Shown piece by piece: positions 27,783 through 36,131 of a stretch of DNA of 60,920 nt (its first letter is position 1; each line of letters opens with the position of its first letter). The notes under the pieces are model-generated. The model worked only from the letters and a program-made list of their open reading frames with translations, had not been told where the DNA came from and did no database searches. The DNA is from Chthoniobacterales bacterium (GTDB lineage Bacteria; Verrucomicrobiota; Verrucomicrobiia; Chthoniobacterales; UBA10450). The translations under genes and the position numbers were made by a program. The stretch spans positions 1 through 60,920 of the forward strand of contig DATENU010000001.1 of assembly GCA_035274845.1 (NCBI GenBank), written 5' to 3'.

Positions 27783-29591
27783 CGAGGGAGACGGTGTTGG
27801 CGAAGGCGTAGCCGTGGGATTTGCAGTCGCTGCGGAGGCTTTCGCCACGGCCTCTTCCAGCAGTTTTTTTTCTTCCGGAAAGATCGGTCCAGCCTGGGCC
27901 GCGGCGATGTATTCCTGGGCCGCGGCGACCTGGTTTTCGTCGAGCAGAAGCACCGCAGCATAGACGGCAGCATGCGGATCGTGGACTCCCTCGGGCGGCA
28001 ACTTCTTCATGATTTCCACACCCTCGGCAGTGCGACCGAGCCCATAGAGAGAGAACGCGTACGTCATCGCGGCATTTACTTCGTTGGGCGCGCGATCGTA
28101 GGTTTCTTTGGCAACGCGATGCCCTTCGGCTGGGTTCTGATCGACCAGCAGAGCGAGGCGGGCGTAATTCGCCGCCGCGCCTATTTCATTTGGCGAACTT
28201 TCATGCAGGCGCTGGGCGATGCGATAAAGATTGGTCAGGTCGTTGTTCGCGCGATAGATCCGGAAGAGAGCATCGAGTGCTTCCCGGCGGAGAGGCGCAT
28301 CCTTTGAGACCCGCAGCCAAAGCTGCTCGGCTTCGAGAGGCAAATTCCATTTCGACGCCAGCCGGGCGAGATTGACTTCGCGATCGGTCCGGTCGCTCGC
28401 GGCGCGTTCGGCAGAACGCCAGAGCGAGGAGAATTCCGCATCGGAAGAACTCTGCCGCGACTGCTTCGAACCGTAGGCTTGATAAGCCAGCCGGAGATAT
28501 TCCGAATCGTCCCAACTGCCGCTGCGGGTCCACCGCTTCAGACGAGACCAGTTCTTTGCTTCGACGAAGGCGTCAGCGATGGCGATGGCCGGCGGCGGAA
28601 CGGTCGTTATTTCGGCGGGCAGTTTTTCCATCCATTTGAGGACTTCGGCCCCGAGCCCGTTCTTGTGCAGCCAATCCATCAGCAACGCGAGATCGAGCGG
28701 ATTACGAGCGGCGATCGGTTTTACCTTTTCCAGAAGCGCCGCAAATTTTTTCTCGTCGAGCTTCCGATAGAATTCGAGGCAAAGGAGATCATCGGCGAAC
28801 GTGACTTGCTGACTCATTTGCAGGTCCTGCGCGAGCGTGTCCGCACGTTGGAGTTCGTTTTGCTGCACGGCGTCACTCAGCAAAGCGCGCAAGGAACCGG
28901 CGCGATAGGCCGCGATCTTCTTGAGGCGCTCCAGGACCTTGCGTGATTCCTCCCTTTTCTCCGGCGCGGACGATCGAATGCGCAGAACGGCGAGGTTAAA
29001 TTGATAAAGGTCGTTGGTGGGCTCCTTCTCGAGCGCCGCGGCGAAATGCATTTCGACGTCAGCGTCATTACCCTGGGCCCGGGCCAGCCAGCCGGCGACA
29101 ACATGATAGGAAGCGCGGTCCCGTTGAGCCGGAGTGACCTTCTCGAGAGCTGTGCGCGCGGTATCGAGCTGCCCAAACCGGAGCGCGGCCGAAGCAAGAT
29201 TGAGCTGGCTATCGAGGTTGTCCGGTTCGAGCCGGGCGATTTGCGCCCGCCAGGCCACCGTCTCGGGGCGGTTCTGTTTTTCACTCGCCTCGGCTAAAAC
29301 ATAGAGGGCGGCGATTGAATCGCGATGAAGGGCCAGGGCTTCCCGAGCTGCCCGGGTCGCTCCGTCGAAGTCTTCCTTGGCCAGCATGGCCGAAGCGCGT
29401 TTCAGAGCATTTGATTCGCGCCAGTTTCGATAGGCGTGCGGTCCGTAGGTAAGAATGGCAAAGCCGACCGCAAACCCTGCGACAAGGGCGGCTGCGCAAA
29501 TCGCGATTCGCGCCGGCGTAAACGCCGTAAATTGGCTCCGGACTCTCTTCACCCGGCGTTTTCGCCGGGTGCGTCGAACATGCTCGGTCAT
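27771..29591 (-). CDS. Membrane-anchored TPR protein
   Basis: A 606-residue protein. A basic N-terminus (RRTRRKRRVKRVR) precedes a single membrane span at about residues 28-50, so the bulk is extracytoplasmic. Tetratricopeptide-type helical repeats fill 60-570, for example LNLASAALRFGQLDTARTAL and YAFSLYGLGRTAEGVEIM. The last 20 residues are a low-complexity Thr-Pro-Ser tail. It is the last gene of a minus-strand run behind the AI-2E permease (73-bp gap). TPR proteins of this sort scaffold envelope complexes; no partner can be named. Confidence 0.9.
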   Translation of the reverse strand: MTEHVRRTRRKRRVKRVRSQFTAFTPARIAICAAALVAGFAVGFAILTYGPHAYRNWRESNALKRASAMLAKEDFDGATRAAREALALHRDSIAALYVLAEASEKQNRPETVAWRAQIARLEPDNLDSQLNLASAALRFGQLDTARTALEKVTPAQRDRASYHVVAGWLARAQGNDADVEMHFAAALEKEPTNDLYQFNLAVLRIRSSAPEKREESRKVLERLKKIAAYRAGSLRALLSDAVQQNELQRADTLAQDLQMSQQVTFADDLLCLEFYRKLDEKKFAALLEKVKPIAARNPLDLALLMDWLHKNGLGAEVLKWMEKLPAEITTVPPPAIAIADAFVEAKNWSRLKRWTRSGSWDDSEYLRLAYQAYGSKQSRQSSSDAEFSSLWRSAERAASDRTDREVNLARLASKWNLPLEAEQLWLRVSKDAPLRREALDALFRIYRANNDLTNLYRIAQRLHESSPNEIGAAANYARLALLVDQNPAEGHRVAKETYDRAPNEVNAAMTYAFSLYGLGRTAEGVEIMKKLPPEGVHDPHAAVYAAVLLLDENQVAAAQEYIAAAQAGPIFPEEKKLLEEAVAKASAATANPTATPSPTPSPSSRS

Positions 29592-29664
29592 TGCGGATGT
29601 CTATCCCTGCAAGCAGGCGCGAATGCAACTGCGCGCCGACGTTCCCCTTTGGACGCGCTCGAAG

Positions 29665-31035
29665 CTACGCGTGCGCCGCATGTTCCGAACGCTTCACGAC
29701 CGGAACTTCCTCCACGGCGTCGGCCACTCTCTCACGCAGGCGCCGGCCCCAGACATAGCGGGCCAAAAGGACTTTGACGGTCGCCGTCAGGGGAACCGCC
29801 AGGATCGGGCCGAGCAAGCCGCCGATGAGCAGGCCCCAGACGAAAATGGAAACAATCACTGTCATCGGATGCAAACCGACGGAGTTTCCCACGATGCGCG
29901 GGGCGATGAAAAGCGCCTCGAGATTTTGGACCAGGATGAAAACGAGAGTCACCAGCAGCGGATGCTGCCAATCCCCCCATTGGCCGAAGGCAATCAGGAC
30001 GGCAGGGACCCAACAAAGAACAATGCCGATATAGGGGATCATCGTCAGGATCACAACGAGCACGCCGATGAGCGGCGCGAAATTCAAGCCGCAGAAAAAG
30101 AGGGCGGTGCCGATGAGAGTGCCGTCAATAAGGCAAACGAGAAGTTGGCCGCGAAAATACGCGATGACGTAGTTGTTGATCTGGGAGAGGACCGCGGCCA
30201 CTTCGTCTTTCAACGGCGAATTGCGCAGGGGCAGATACTCCCGCCAGCGTCGCTCGATCTCCGGGCTCTCTTTCAGGAGGAAAAAGAGGTAGATCGGGAC
30301 CATCACGAGACTAAGCAGAAAACCGGTCACGCCGAGGAATCCGCCGATGCTTTGCTTCAACAAGCCCCAGATCTTTTCGCCGATGTAGGGCAGTTGGCGC
30401 TCCAGATTCGGCAATTGCTTTTGGACCGAGGCCTGAATGCGCTGGCGATCGGCCGTGGTGATTTTTTCGGGCGTCGGCCCAATCTCATCCCGAGCAGGGG
30501 CGGTGATAACCGGCGTGGAATTGTCCGTCGGCGGCGACGGCGTGGAGGTGCGAGCCGGTGTCGGCGCGGCAAAGAGCCAGTTCAACAGGGTGGACGTTGG
30601 CGAAGAGCTCTTGGTTTGTTTCGGTCCGGGAACTCCAAACGTGTGATCGTACTTGTAGATGAGATCGACGACTGTATCGCGGGCTTTTTGGGTGTACTGG
30701 GGTAATTCGCGGCCCACGTTCGTTGCCTGCATCGAAACGATCGGCGCGAGCCAGGCAACCAGGACGCCGATCGAGAGGAAGGCAATGGCAAAAAGCGCAA
30801 CGACCGCTTTCGTGCGGCCGAGGCCCCGCTCGCACATCCAGGTGACCACCGGATCGAGGAGGTAGGCGAGGATTACCGCGATCGCCACCGGGATCAGGAT
30901 CGGCTGAATGAACCCAACCACGTTGGCGGTAATCCAAACGACCGAGCATCCGATCGTGATGAGCACGACAATGAAAAACGCCGTGAGCGCGGCCCACATC
31001 GTCTTTCGCTGCCATACGGTGGGATATTTTGTCAT
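29665..31035 (-). CDS. AI-2E family transporter (TqsA/YdiK-like permease)
   Basis: A 456-residue polytopic protein with six to eight spans: a paired segment at about 15-60, one near 70-90, and a cluster at 240-420. The family features VVWITANVVGFIQPILIPVAIAV near the N-terminus, and VSIFVWGLLIGGLLGPILAVP near the C-terminus, are typical. A Pro/Thr/Ser-rich loop at about 150-180 interrupts the soluble domain. The family ranges from quorum-signal export to Na+/H+ antiport, so no substrate can be assigned and no luxS is in the window. ATG at 31035 is preferred over the upstream start at 31062. It lies between two TPR genes. Confidence 0.93.
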   Translation of the reverse strand: MTKYPTVWQRKTMWAALTAFFIVVLITIGCSVVWITANVVGFIQPILIPVAIAVILAYLLDPVVTWMCERGLGRTKAVVALFAIAFLSIGVLVAWLAPIVSMQATNVGRELPQYTQKARDTVVDLIYKYDHTFGVPGPKQTKSSSPTSTLLNWLFAAPTPARTSTPSPPTDNSTPVITAPARDEIGPTPEKITTADRQRIQASVQKQLPNLERQLPYIGEKIWGLLKQSIGGFLGVTGFLLSLVMVPIYLFFLLKESPEIERRWREYLPLRNSPLKDEVAAVLSQINNYVIAYFRGQLLVCLIDGTLIGTALFFCGLNFAPLIGVLVVILTMIPYIGIVLCWVPAVLIAFGQWGDWQHPLLVTLVFILVQNLEALFIAPRIVGNSVGLHPMTVIVSIFVWGLLIGGLLGPILAVPLTATVKVLLARYVWGRRLRERVADAVEEVPVVKRSEHAAHA

Positions 31036-31080
31036 GCGGTGTTGCGCCGGCCGGTTCCGCAACCGGGGCGCGTTTATCGC

Positions 31081-32925
31081 CTAGTCGATTCGATTAATTT
31101 TCGAGGCCGGTCCCTGGCTCATCGTTGTCCTGGTTTTCTCGATCTTCTCCGCGAGCAACTTGTTGTCGGGCGCCAAAGCAATCGCCTTTTGCCAAAAATC
31201 GAGCGCTTGGGCGACCCGGTTCAGTTTCGAGTAGGTATCGCCCAAGTGTTCCAAAACGACGGCGTCCGGTTTCGTCAGATTCTCCGACGCGCGCAACAAT
31301 TCGGCCAGGGCTTCCTCGAATTTTCCCTTGCGAAAATGGACCCAGCCAAGGGTGTCGAGATAGGCGCCGTTATTCGGATCGAACTGAAGAGCACGTCCGA
31401 CCATGTCTTCGGCCTCGTCGAGATGCATGTTGTGCTCGGCCCACATGAACGCGACATAATTGTAGGCTTCGGCCGCATTCGTTGGGTCGAGAGAGATTGA
31501 TTTCCGGAACAGGTCCGCGGCCTTATCGTAGAGCCCGGCCTGGTCGGCCGCGGCCCCATAATCGAAAAAGAAACGCGCGGTGAGGACTTCCTCGTTTACG
31601 GCCTGAGCTTCATTCAGCACTTCCTCGAAGGTGACGACCGCCTGCTGAGGATGTTTCGCCTCCCGCTGGGCGATAGCCAGGAAGTAGGTGAACTCCGGCG
31701 CCGTGGGAAACCGCAGGCGCGCCTCGGTGAGAACTTTCACCGCTCGTTCGCTTTCCCTCATCGGGACGATGAGCAGTTCTGCGAGCCGCAGGTAGGCGTT
31801 GGCCCGGCCGGGATTGATCAGCAGACTTTGCTCATAATTCGCCGCCGCCTTGGCAAATTCCGCTCTTGCCTGCTCGGGCTTGTTGTCCCGTTCCAGGGCG
31901 CGCGCGGCATCATCCAAAAGCTGGGCGAGCAAATCGTAAGGTTGATACCGTTCCGGATGCTGTTTGATGATTTCCTGAAGCATTTCGATCGCCTTGTCCC
32001 GTTGATTGGTCAGGACGAAGCCAGTCGCCAGTTTTTCACGCGCATTCAAATCATCCGGCTGGAGTTCGAGCACCCTCAGGTAGAGCGGGATCGCTTCCTG
32101 GATTTGTTGCGACGCAGCATAATAGTCCGCCACCTCTTTGAGCGCGGCCGGATCGTCACCCGCATGCGCGACGGCTTTCTCGAAGAAACCGTTCACCCGT
32201 TTAATAGTCTCCGGCTTGGGCTCCGTCTCCGTCTTGAAAAGGATCGTGGCGAAAAGTTTCCCAAGCCTGATCCAAAAAGCGGGATCCTCGCTTTTCACGT
32301 TGGCGGCACGATCAAGGGTCACGAGCGCCTTCTGCGGTTCCCCCGCCGCCGCTTCAATCTCATAAAGGCGCTGGTAAGCGTCGAAATTCTGCGGGTCCAG
32401 GACAATGGCCTGGTTCGCGTATTTCACGGCCTGGTCGGTCTTCTTCAGGTATTTCGCGTAGATGAAAGCGAGCTGGAGATAAGGCCCCGGCTCTTTGGGT
32501 TTGGCCTTGATAGCGTCTTTCAAGACGTCAATCGCACGCGGGAAATCTTCCTGGCGGCTGAGCAACGCCGCCACGCGCAAAGCGAGTTCGGCCTGGCCCG
32601 GATCAAAATTCAGGACGCGCAGGTAGGCGGCGAGCGCGTTCTCCAACTCTGCATTTTCTTCCAGGCGGGCGCCTTCCACAAAGTCGGCGAGAGCTTCCGC
32701 CTTGCGCGCGTTTGGCGGCTGGAGGGCCAGGTCCTTCGGCGCCGCCGGGTTGAAGGAGTCGTCCTGACGGGCGGCTTTTTTTCCGGCCGGGCTTTTTGGC
32801 GCCGCCTCGGTGGCCAACGCCAAGGCGCGAGACACCACGAGCTCATTCAGGAAAAAAAGGGCGCCGCAAAGAAGAACCCAACGGAGAGTGATCCTGCTCC
32901 AGTTCTTCCCGAAGATCATTTGCAT
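31081..32925 (-). CDS. TPR protein with N-terminal signal or anchor
   Basis: A protein of about 614 residues. ATG 32925 or 32919 is followed by a hydrophobic segment at about residues 10-28. The rest is helical repeats from residue 70 to the end, with textbook TPR units such as PGPYLQLAFIYAKYLKKTDQAVKYANQAI and AYLDTLGWVHFRKGKFEEAL. The earlier part is rich in Ala and Lys. It lies in a run with the AI-2E permease, 45 bp downstream, and the mS38-like gene, about 70 bp upstream. A role in envelope assembly is plausible but inferred. Confidence 0.9.
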   Translation of the reverse strand: MQMIFGKNWSRITLRWVLLCGALFFLNELVVSRALALATEAAPKSPAGKKAARQDDSFNPAAPKDLALQPPNARKAEALADFVEGARLEENAELENALAAYLRVLNFDPGQAELALRVAALLSRQEDFPRAIDVLKDAIKAKPKEPGPYLQLAFIYAKYLKKTDQAVKYANQAIVLDPQNFDAYQRLYEIEAAAGEPQKALVTLDRAANVKSEDPAFWIRLGKLFATILFKTETEPKPETIKRVNGFFEKAVAHAGDDPAALKEVADYYAASQQIQEAIPLYLRVLELQPDDLNAREKLATGFVLTNQRDKAIEMLQEIIKQHPERYQPYDLLAQLLDDAARALERDNKPEQARAEFAKAAANYEQSLLINPGRANAYLRLAELLIVPMRESERAVKVLTEARLRFPTAPEFTYFLAIAQREAKHPQQAVVTFEEVLNEAQAVNEEVLTARFFFDYGAAADQAGLYDKAADLFRKSISLDPTNAAEAYNYVAFMWAEHNMHLDEAEDMVGRALQFDPNNGAYLDTLGWVHFRKGKFEEALAELLRASENLTKPDAVVLEHLGDTYSKLNRVAQALDFWQKAIALAPDNKLLAEKIEKTRTTMSQGPASKINRID

Positions 32926-32995
32926 GACTCTAAGGGCAGCACAACCCGGGCGCAAACCGTGTGAAACCTAACGAGGGGCAATCTGAGCGAGGCGA

Positions 32996-33100
32996 TTACG
33001 ACTTGTAACGCAAACGCTTCTTATGGCGATTCTCCTTCATGCGTTTGCGACGCTTGTGTTTGGAGATCTTCGCTTTCCGACGTTTCTTCAGGGAGCCCAT
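32996..33100 (-). CDS. mS38/COX24 (AURKAIP1)-like 34-residue basic protein
   Basis: A small gene reading MGSLKKRRKAKISKHKRRKR, then MKENRHKKRLRYKS, and a TAA stop. More than half of the residues are Lys or Arg. It matches the AURKAIP1/COX24 C-terminal type of tiny bacterial proteins (K-K-R-R-x-K-(I/M)-x-K-H-K-R-R-K-R core), related to mitoribosomal mS38. A ribosome-associated role is inferred. It sits between peroxiredoxin and the TPR gene in the same direction, 75 bp below the former. Confidence 0.8.
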   Translation of the reverse strand: MGSLKKRRKAKISKHKRRKRMKENRHKKRLRYKS

Positions 33101-33175
33101 AAAGGTTTATCAGCATTCCGGCTTACCGGAGCGCAACGCAAGCACCGGTTGCGCCCCTCCGCAACAGTTCTTTCT

Positions 33176-33673
33176 TCAGGAGGCGAGGTTTTCCAACGCC
33201 TCCCGCACGATCGCAACGTGCTCCTCGGGCTTTACTTTTCGGAATATCGCCGCAATTCGCCCGGCGCGGTCGACGATAAAAGTGCTTCGCTCGGCTCCCA
33301 TGTACTTCTTTCCATACATGCTTTTCTCAACCCAAACGCCGTAGGCGTTTACGATCTCTTTCTGCGGATCGGAAAGAAGAGGAAACGGCAGATGATATTT
33401 CGCGATGAATTTTTCGTGGCTGCCCGCGGAATCCACGCTGACGCCGAAAATCTTTGCTCGAACCGATAAATCGCCCCAGGCGTCGCGCAAACCGCAGGCC
33501 TGAACGGTGCAACCCGGGGTGTCGTCCTTCGGATAAAAGTAAAGAACAACCGGCGCGCCCCGGAACTCTGAGAGAGAGACTTCCCGACCGGCGCCATATT
33601 CACCGCCGACCGCGATGGTCCGAAACTTGGGCGCCAGATTTCCGACCTCCAGGGCTGCACTCTTTTTGTTCAT
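33176..33673 (-). CDS. bcp: Peroxiredoxin, BCP/PrxQ type
   Basis: A 165-residue thiol peroxidase. The peroxidatic Cys is in YPKDDTPGCTVQACGLRD, with a second Cys five residues later, the usual Bcp spacing. The GVSVDSAGSHEKF and STFIVDRAGRI strands complete the thioredoxin-like fold. It reduces hydroperoxides in the cytoplasm using thioredoxin. The ATG at 33673 overlaps the stop of the upstream transporter by four bases (ATGA), so the two are translationally coupled. Confidence 0.95.
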   Translation of the reverse strand: MNKKSAALEVGNLAPKFRTIAVGGEYGAGREVSLSEFRGAPVVLYFYPKDDTPGCTVQACGLRDAWGDLSVRAKIFGVSVDSAGSHEKFIAKYHLPFPLLSDPQKEIVNAYGVWVEKSMYGKKYMGAERSTFIVDRAGRIAAIFRKVKPEEHVAIVREALENLAS

Positions 33674-34437
33674 GTTTCGAAAACAATGATGAAAAGGCCG
33701 ACTGCGCAAAGCAGGACGCCCATTAAGGCGCTTTCGTATTTCTCCAAAAGACCGAGCCTGATTTTGCTTAAGCCCGCCAGGGTAAGGGAAGTGAAAATGA
33801 CCATGCCCGCAACGGTGGCGAGGGAGAGGACCGCAGTCAGGACTGCAAACCCCGCCCAGCCATAGCGAATTCCCGAGACGTAAAACGGCACGAATCCCTC
33901 GCAGGGAGAAAAGGTCAGGAACGCCAGCAAGCTGAGGATGGCCGCTCGATCCGAGGTGCGGCGTGGCTGGTAACCGTCGTCGTGTCCGTGCTCATGGGAG
34001 TGTCCGTGTCTATGCTCGTGACCGTGCTCATGCTCGTGACCATGCTCATGCTCGTGACCATGCTCGTGGTTGTGGTGCCCCTGTTCATGCAAATGCTCGT
34101 GGGGATAATGAAAATGGACGTGCCCCTTCCCCAACACCTGACGGAAAAGATAATAGAGTCCAAAAACAAAGAGCGCTCCTCCCGCGATGCGCGGGAACCA
34201 GGCGCCGATGCGGTCACTTATTGCCGAACCAAACAAGGTAATTGCCAACCCCAGGGCCGCAGTCACGATAACGTGTCCCGTTCCGGCCATCGCAGTGACC
34301 GCGATCGTCTTGGCCGGATTCCATTTTTGCACTCGAGACGTGAGGACAAATGGCAGCCAATGCGTGGGAATCGCGGCGTGAAAAAATGCCACGCTGAAAC
34401 CAGTCAGGGCGATGGTAGTGAGAACGGTTTGATTCAT
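33670..34437 (-). CDS. Nickel/cobalt (RcnA/NiCoT-like) transporter with His-rich loop
   Basis: A 255-residue membrane protein. Six spans can be traced, with FFHAAIPTHWLPF and AMAGTGHVIVTAALGL near the N-terminus as the family's His/Gly motifs and FLTFSPCEGFVPF after the loop. Between span 3 and 4 (about residues 105-155) is a long HEHGHEHEHGHEH-type region, a metal-sequestering loop typical of nickel and cobalt efflux or uptake proteins. Direction of transport cannot be decided. It is co-translated with peroxiredoxin and lies just below tRNA-Pro. Confidence 0.9.
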   Translation of the reverse strand: MNQTVLTTIALTGFSVAFFHAAIPTHWLPFVLTSRVQKWNPAKTIAVTAMAGTGHVIVTAALGLAITLFGSAISDRIGAWFPRIAGGALFVFGLYYLFRQVLGKGHVHFHYPHEHLHEQGHHNHEHGHEHEHGHEHEHGHEHRHGHSHEHGHDDGYQPRRTSDRAAILSLLAFLTFSPCEGFVPFYVSGIRYGWAGFAVLTAVLSLATVAGMVIFTSLTLAGLSKIRLGLLEKYESALMGVLLCAVGLFIIVFET

Positions 34438-34494
34438 GAATGCCGGCCGCGAGGGGAGAAACTGACCACGCGGCAGCGGGATTGCGAGAATTAA

Positions 34495-34568
34495 TCGGGC
34501 TGACAGGATTCGAACCTGCGACCTTTCGCACCCGAGGCGAACGCTCTACCAAGCTGAGCCACAGCCCG
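34495..34568 (-). tRNA. tRNA-Pro (anticodon CGG)
   Basis: A 74-nt cloverleaf on minus. The acceptor stem is CGGGCTG/CAGCCCG with discriminator A. The anticodon stem TTCGC/GCGAA carries loop CTCGGGT (anticodon CGG) and the T arm contains GGTTCGAATCC. No CCA is encoded. The nickel/cobalt transporter gene begins about 60 bp downstream in the same direction. Confidence 0.96.
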
Positions 34569-34966
34569 AACTAAGCACCGCGCTATCTGGTAGACGCGGC
34601 ACGGCAAATATGTCGCTTAATTCCCGAACCGTGGCAAGCCGATACCGCGCACGAGTGCAACCCAAACGCGGATAAAGGCGCTTCCCGTTGGGAACAGGGT
34701 AACGCGTCCGCGGCGCTTTCAGCAATCGCACTTTCCCGAATCCACTAAACCGGAGGCCATCGGGCCGAATTCGTCGGCTAGGGGTGCGCCCTGCCCGATC
34801 CGACCTGCGGTGCTTGGGAGCCCGATAGAAATCGGCGCCCAACCAAGGACGACTATCAATATTGATAAAAATCGCCAAAAATATCATCTCCGCGAAAACG
34901 CTGTCGCAGGAACGAGAAAACCGGCACATGATGTGCTGCCTAGTTATGGTAATTATGACGTTTGGC
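34569..34966. other. Intergenic region upstream of the pilin cluster
   Basis: About 400 bp with no convincing gene; an ORF on minus has a composition unlike a protein. An AT-rich patch at about 34853-34892, with CAATATTG and TTGATAAAAA, could hold the promoter of the pilin cluster. No tidy -35/-10 pair with good spacing was found. Confidence 0.4.
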
Positions 34967-35461
34967 ATGAAAGAGCCTCAAATAGCTCCAAACCGTGGCA
35001 TGACCCTCTCCGAGGTTATGGTCGGCCTCGTTCTTCTTGCCGTCTTCTTTGCCTCCATTTTCGAGCTCAACGCGGTTTGCCTTCGCTACATTGACGCTAC
35101 CAAAGAGTCGGTTGCAGCTCTTCAGAGCGTGCAGGATCGCTCGGAAATGTTGCGGAATTTGTCGTTCACCGACCTGGTCAGCACCACCGCAGTCCAGAAC
35201 TTAATGGCGACAGCGCCCAACGCGGCGCCCTTTGCAGGCAAGGCCACGGAGACGGTAAAAATAAGCGCTTTTCCCACCCCCAACGGCGTGACGCAGTTCA
35301 CGCGCACACCTTCCGGAACCGTAACCACCAACTCGGTCGCAACCGATCTCGGCACCGGGCTTGTCAAAGTCGAGGTGAAAGTCGCCTGGGCAATGACATT
35401 CGGCGGACGTCCACGAACAGAAGAGTCAACCAACATCCTGTCAAACGGATCAAAAAAATGA
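34967..35461 (+). CDS. Prepilin-like protein, PilV/PulI type minor pseudopilin
   Basis: A 164-residue protein with a class III (type IV pilin) signal: a short leader of 11 residues ending NRG, then MTLSEVMVGLVLLAVFFAS with the invariant Glu at +5 and a hydrophobic helix. Residues 40-164 form a soluble domain. ATG at 34967 gives a short leader; the frame is open further upstream but without a hydrophobic or pilin-like stretch. The stop overlaps the start of the next gene (ATGA). In a PilV-PilW-PilX-type set these proteins prime a type IV pilus or type II secretion pseudopilus. Confidence 0.85.
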   Translation: MKEPQIAPNRGMTLSEVMVGLVLLAVFFASIFELNAVCLRYIDATKESVAALQSVQDRSEMLRNLSFTDLVSTTAVQNLMATAPNAAPFAGKATETVKISAFPTPNGVTQFTRTPSGTVTTNSVATDLGTGLVKVEVKVAWAMTFGGRPRTEESTNILSNGSKK

Positions 35462-36111
35462 AACTCAAACCTTCACTAAAAAACCTCGCCTTCACCTTAC
35501 CTGAAATGATGCTCGCCTTGGCGACGAGCAGTGTCGTCATGGGTGCGACCTTCACTTCATCCGGGTCGCTCCAGAAGAGCTTCAATGCCATTGACAGATA
35601 TTTTGGCACCCACATGCAGCAGGTGCGCATTGTGGATTATCTCAGCCGGGATGTAAAACGCGGCCTCATCGTGACGACATTTGCGCCGCTAAACCATCCG
35701 GAGCTTCAGACGGTGACGATCACGGTTCCGAACTACATTATCCAGCAGGGCGACCCCGAGGCGGTGGTCAATCCCGCTTTGATCGGCACGCCGCGGACGC
35801 CCACCATGACCTACACGCCGAGCGGATGGCAGGTTAACTACGGCGCCACCACCAGCTCGGTGGTTTATTCCATCAGCGGACTGTCGATTCTCCGGACCGA
35901 GAACGGCGTTGTCACGACGGTCGCGTCGAGCACAGATCGGCTGGTGCCGGAGACCACCGACGTGGAGCTGGCAAATACGGAGTACACCAAGACCAGCATC
36001 AGCTTCCAACCCATCTTTACGTCCGGTGGCACACAGGCCGCCCAAGATACCGCCCGGGCGGGCACGACAGTGTATTCGACAGCTTACCTGAGAAACAAAC
36101 GGCGCGGTTAA
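35458..36111 (+). CDS. Prepilin-like protein, PilW type minor pseudopilin
   Basis: A 217-residue protein. The leader of 11 residues ends LAF where a Gly is usual at -1, followed by TLPEMMLALATSSVVMGAT with Glu at +5 counted from the Phe. The helix runs into a soluble domain with DYLSRDVKRGL, resembling the PilW N-terminal domain. Alanine instead of glycine before Phe is tolerated by some prepilin peptidases. The start overlaps the upstream stop by four bases. Together with the neighbours it makes a PilV-PilW-PilX order. Confidence 0.85.
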   Translation: MKLKPSLKNLAFTLPEMMLALATSSVVMGATFTSSGSLQKSFNAIDRYFGTHMQQVRIVDYLSRDVKRGLIVTTFAPLNHPELQTVTITVPNYIIQQGDPEAVVNPALIGTPRTPTMTYTPSGWQVNYGATTSSVVYSISGLSILRTENGVVTTVASSTDRLVPETTDVELANTEYTKTSISFQPIFTSGGTQAAQDTARAGTTVYSTAYLRNKRRG

Positions 36112-36131
36112 TCGCCCTTAAAGGAGTAAAT

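Noticed and set aside
29455..30705. 416-residue ORF opposite the AI-2E permease
   Set aside because: Antisense to a recognisable membrane protein; it reads as runs of Asp, Gln and Arg typical of reverse-complemented membrane genes.
31651..32964. 437-residue ORF opposite the TPR gene
   Set aside because: Antisense shadow of a repeat protein with regular codon use.
34005..34085. Tandem GTGACCATGCTCATG-like units, possible CRISPR or microsatellite
   Set aside because: The units are in frame and encode the His-Glu-Gly metal loop of the transporter; there are no spacers.
34546..34968. 140-residue ORF on minus overlapping tRNA-Pro
   Set aside because: It overlaps a complete tRNA and has no protein-like features.
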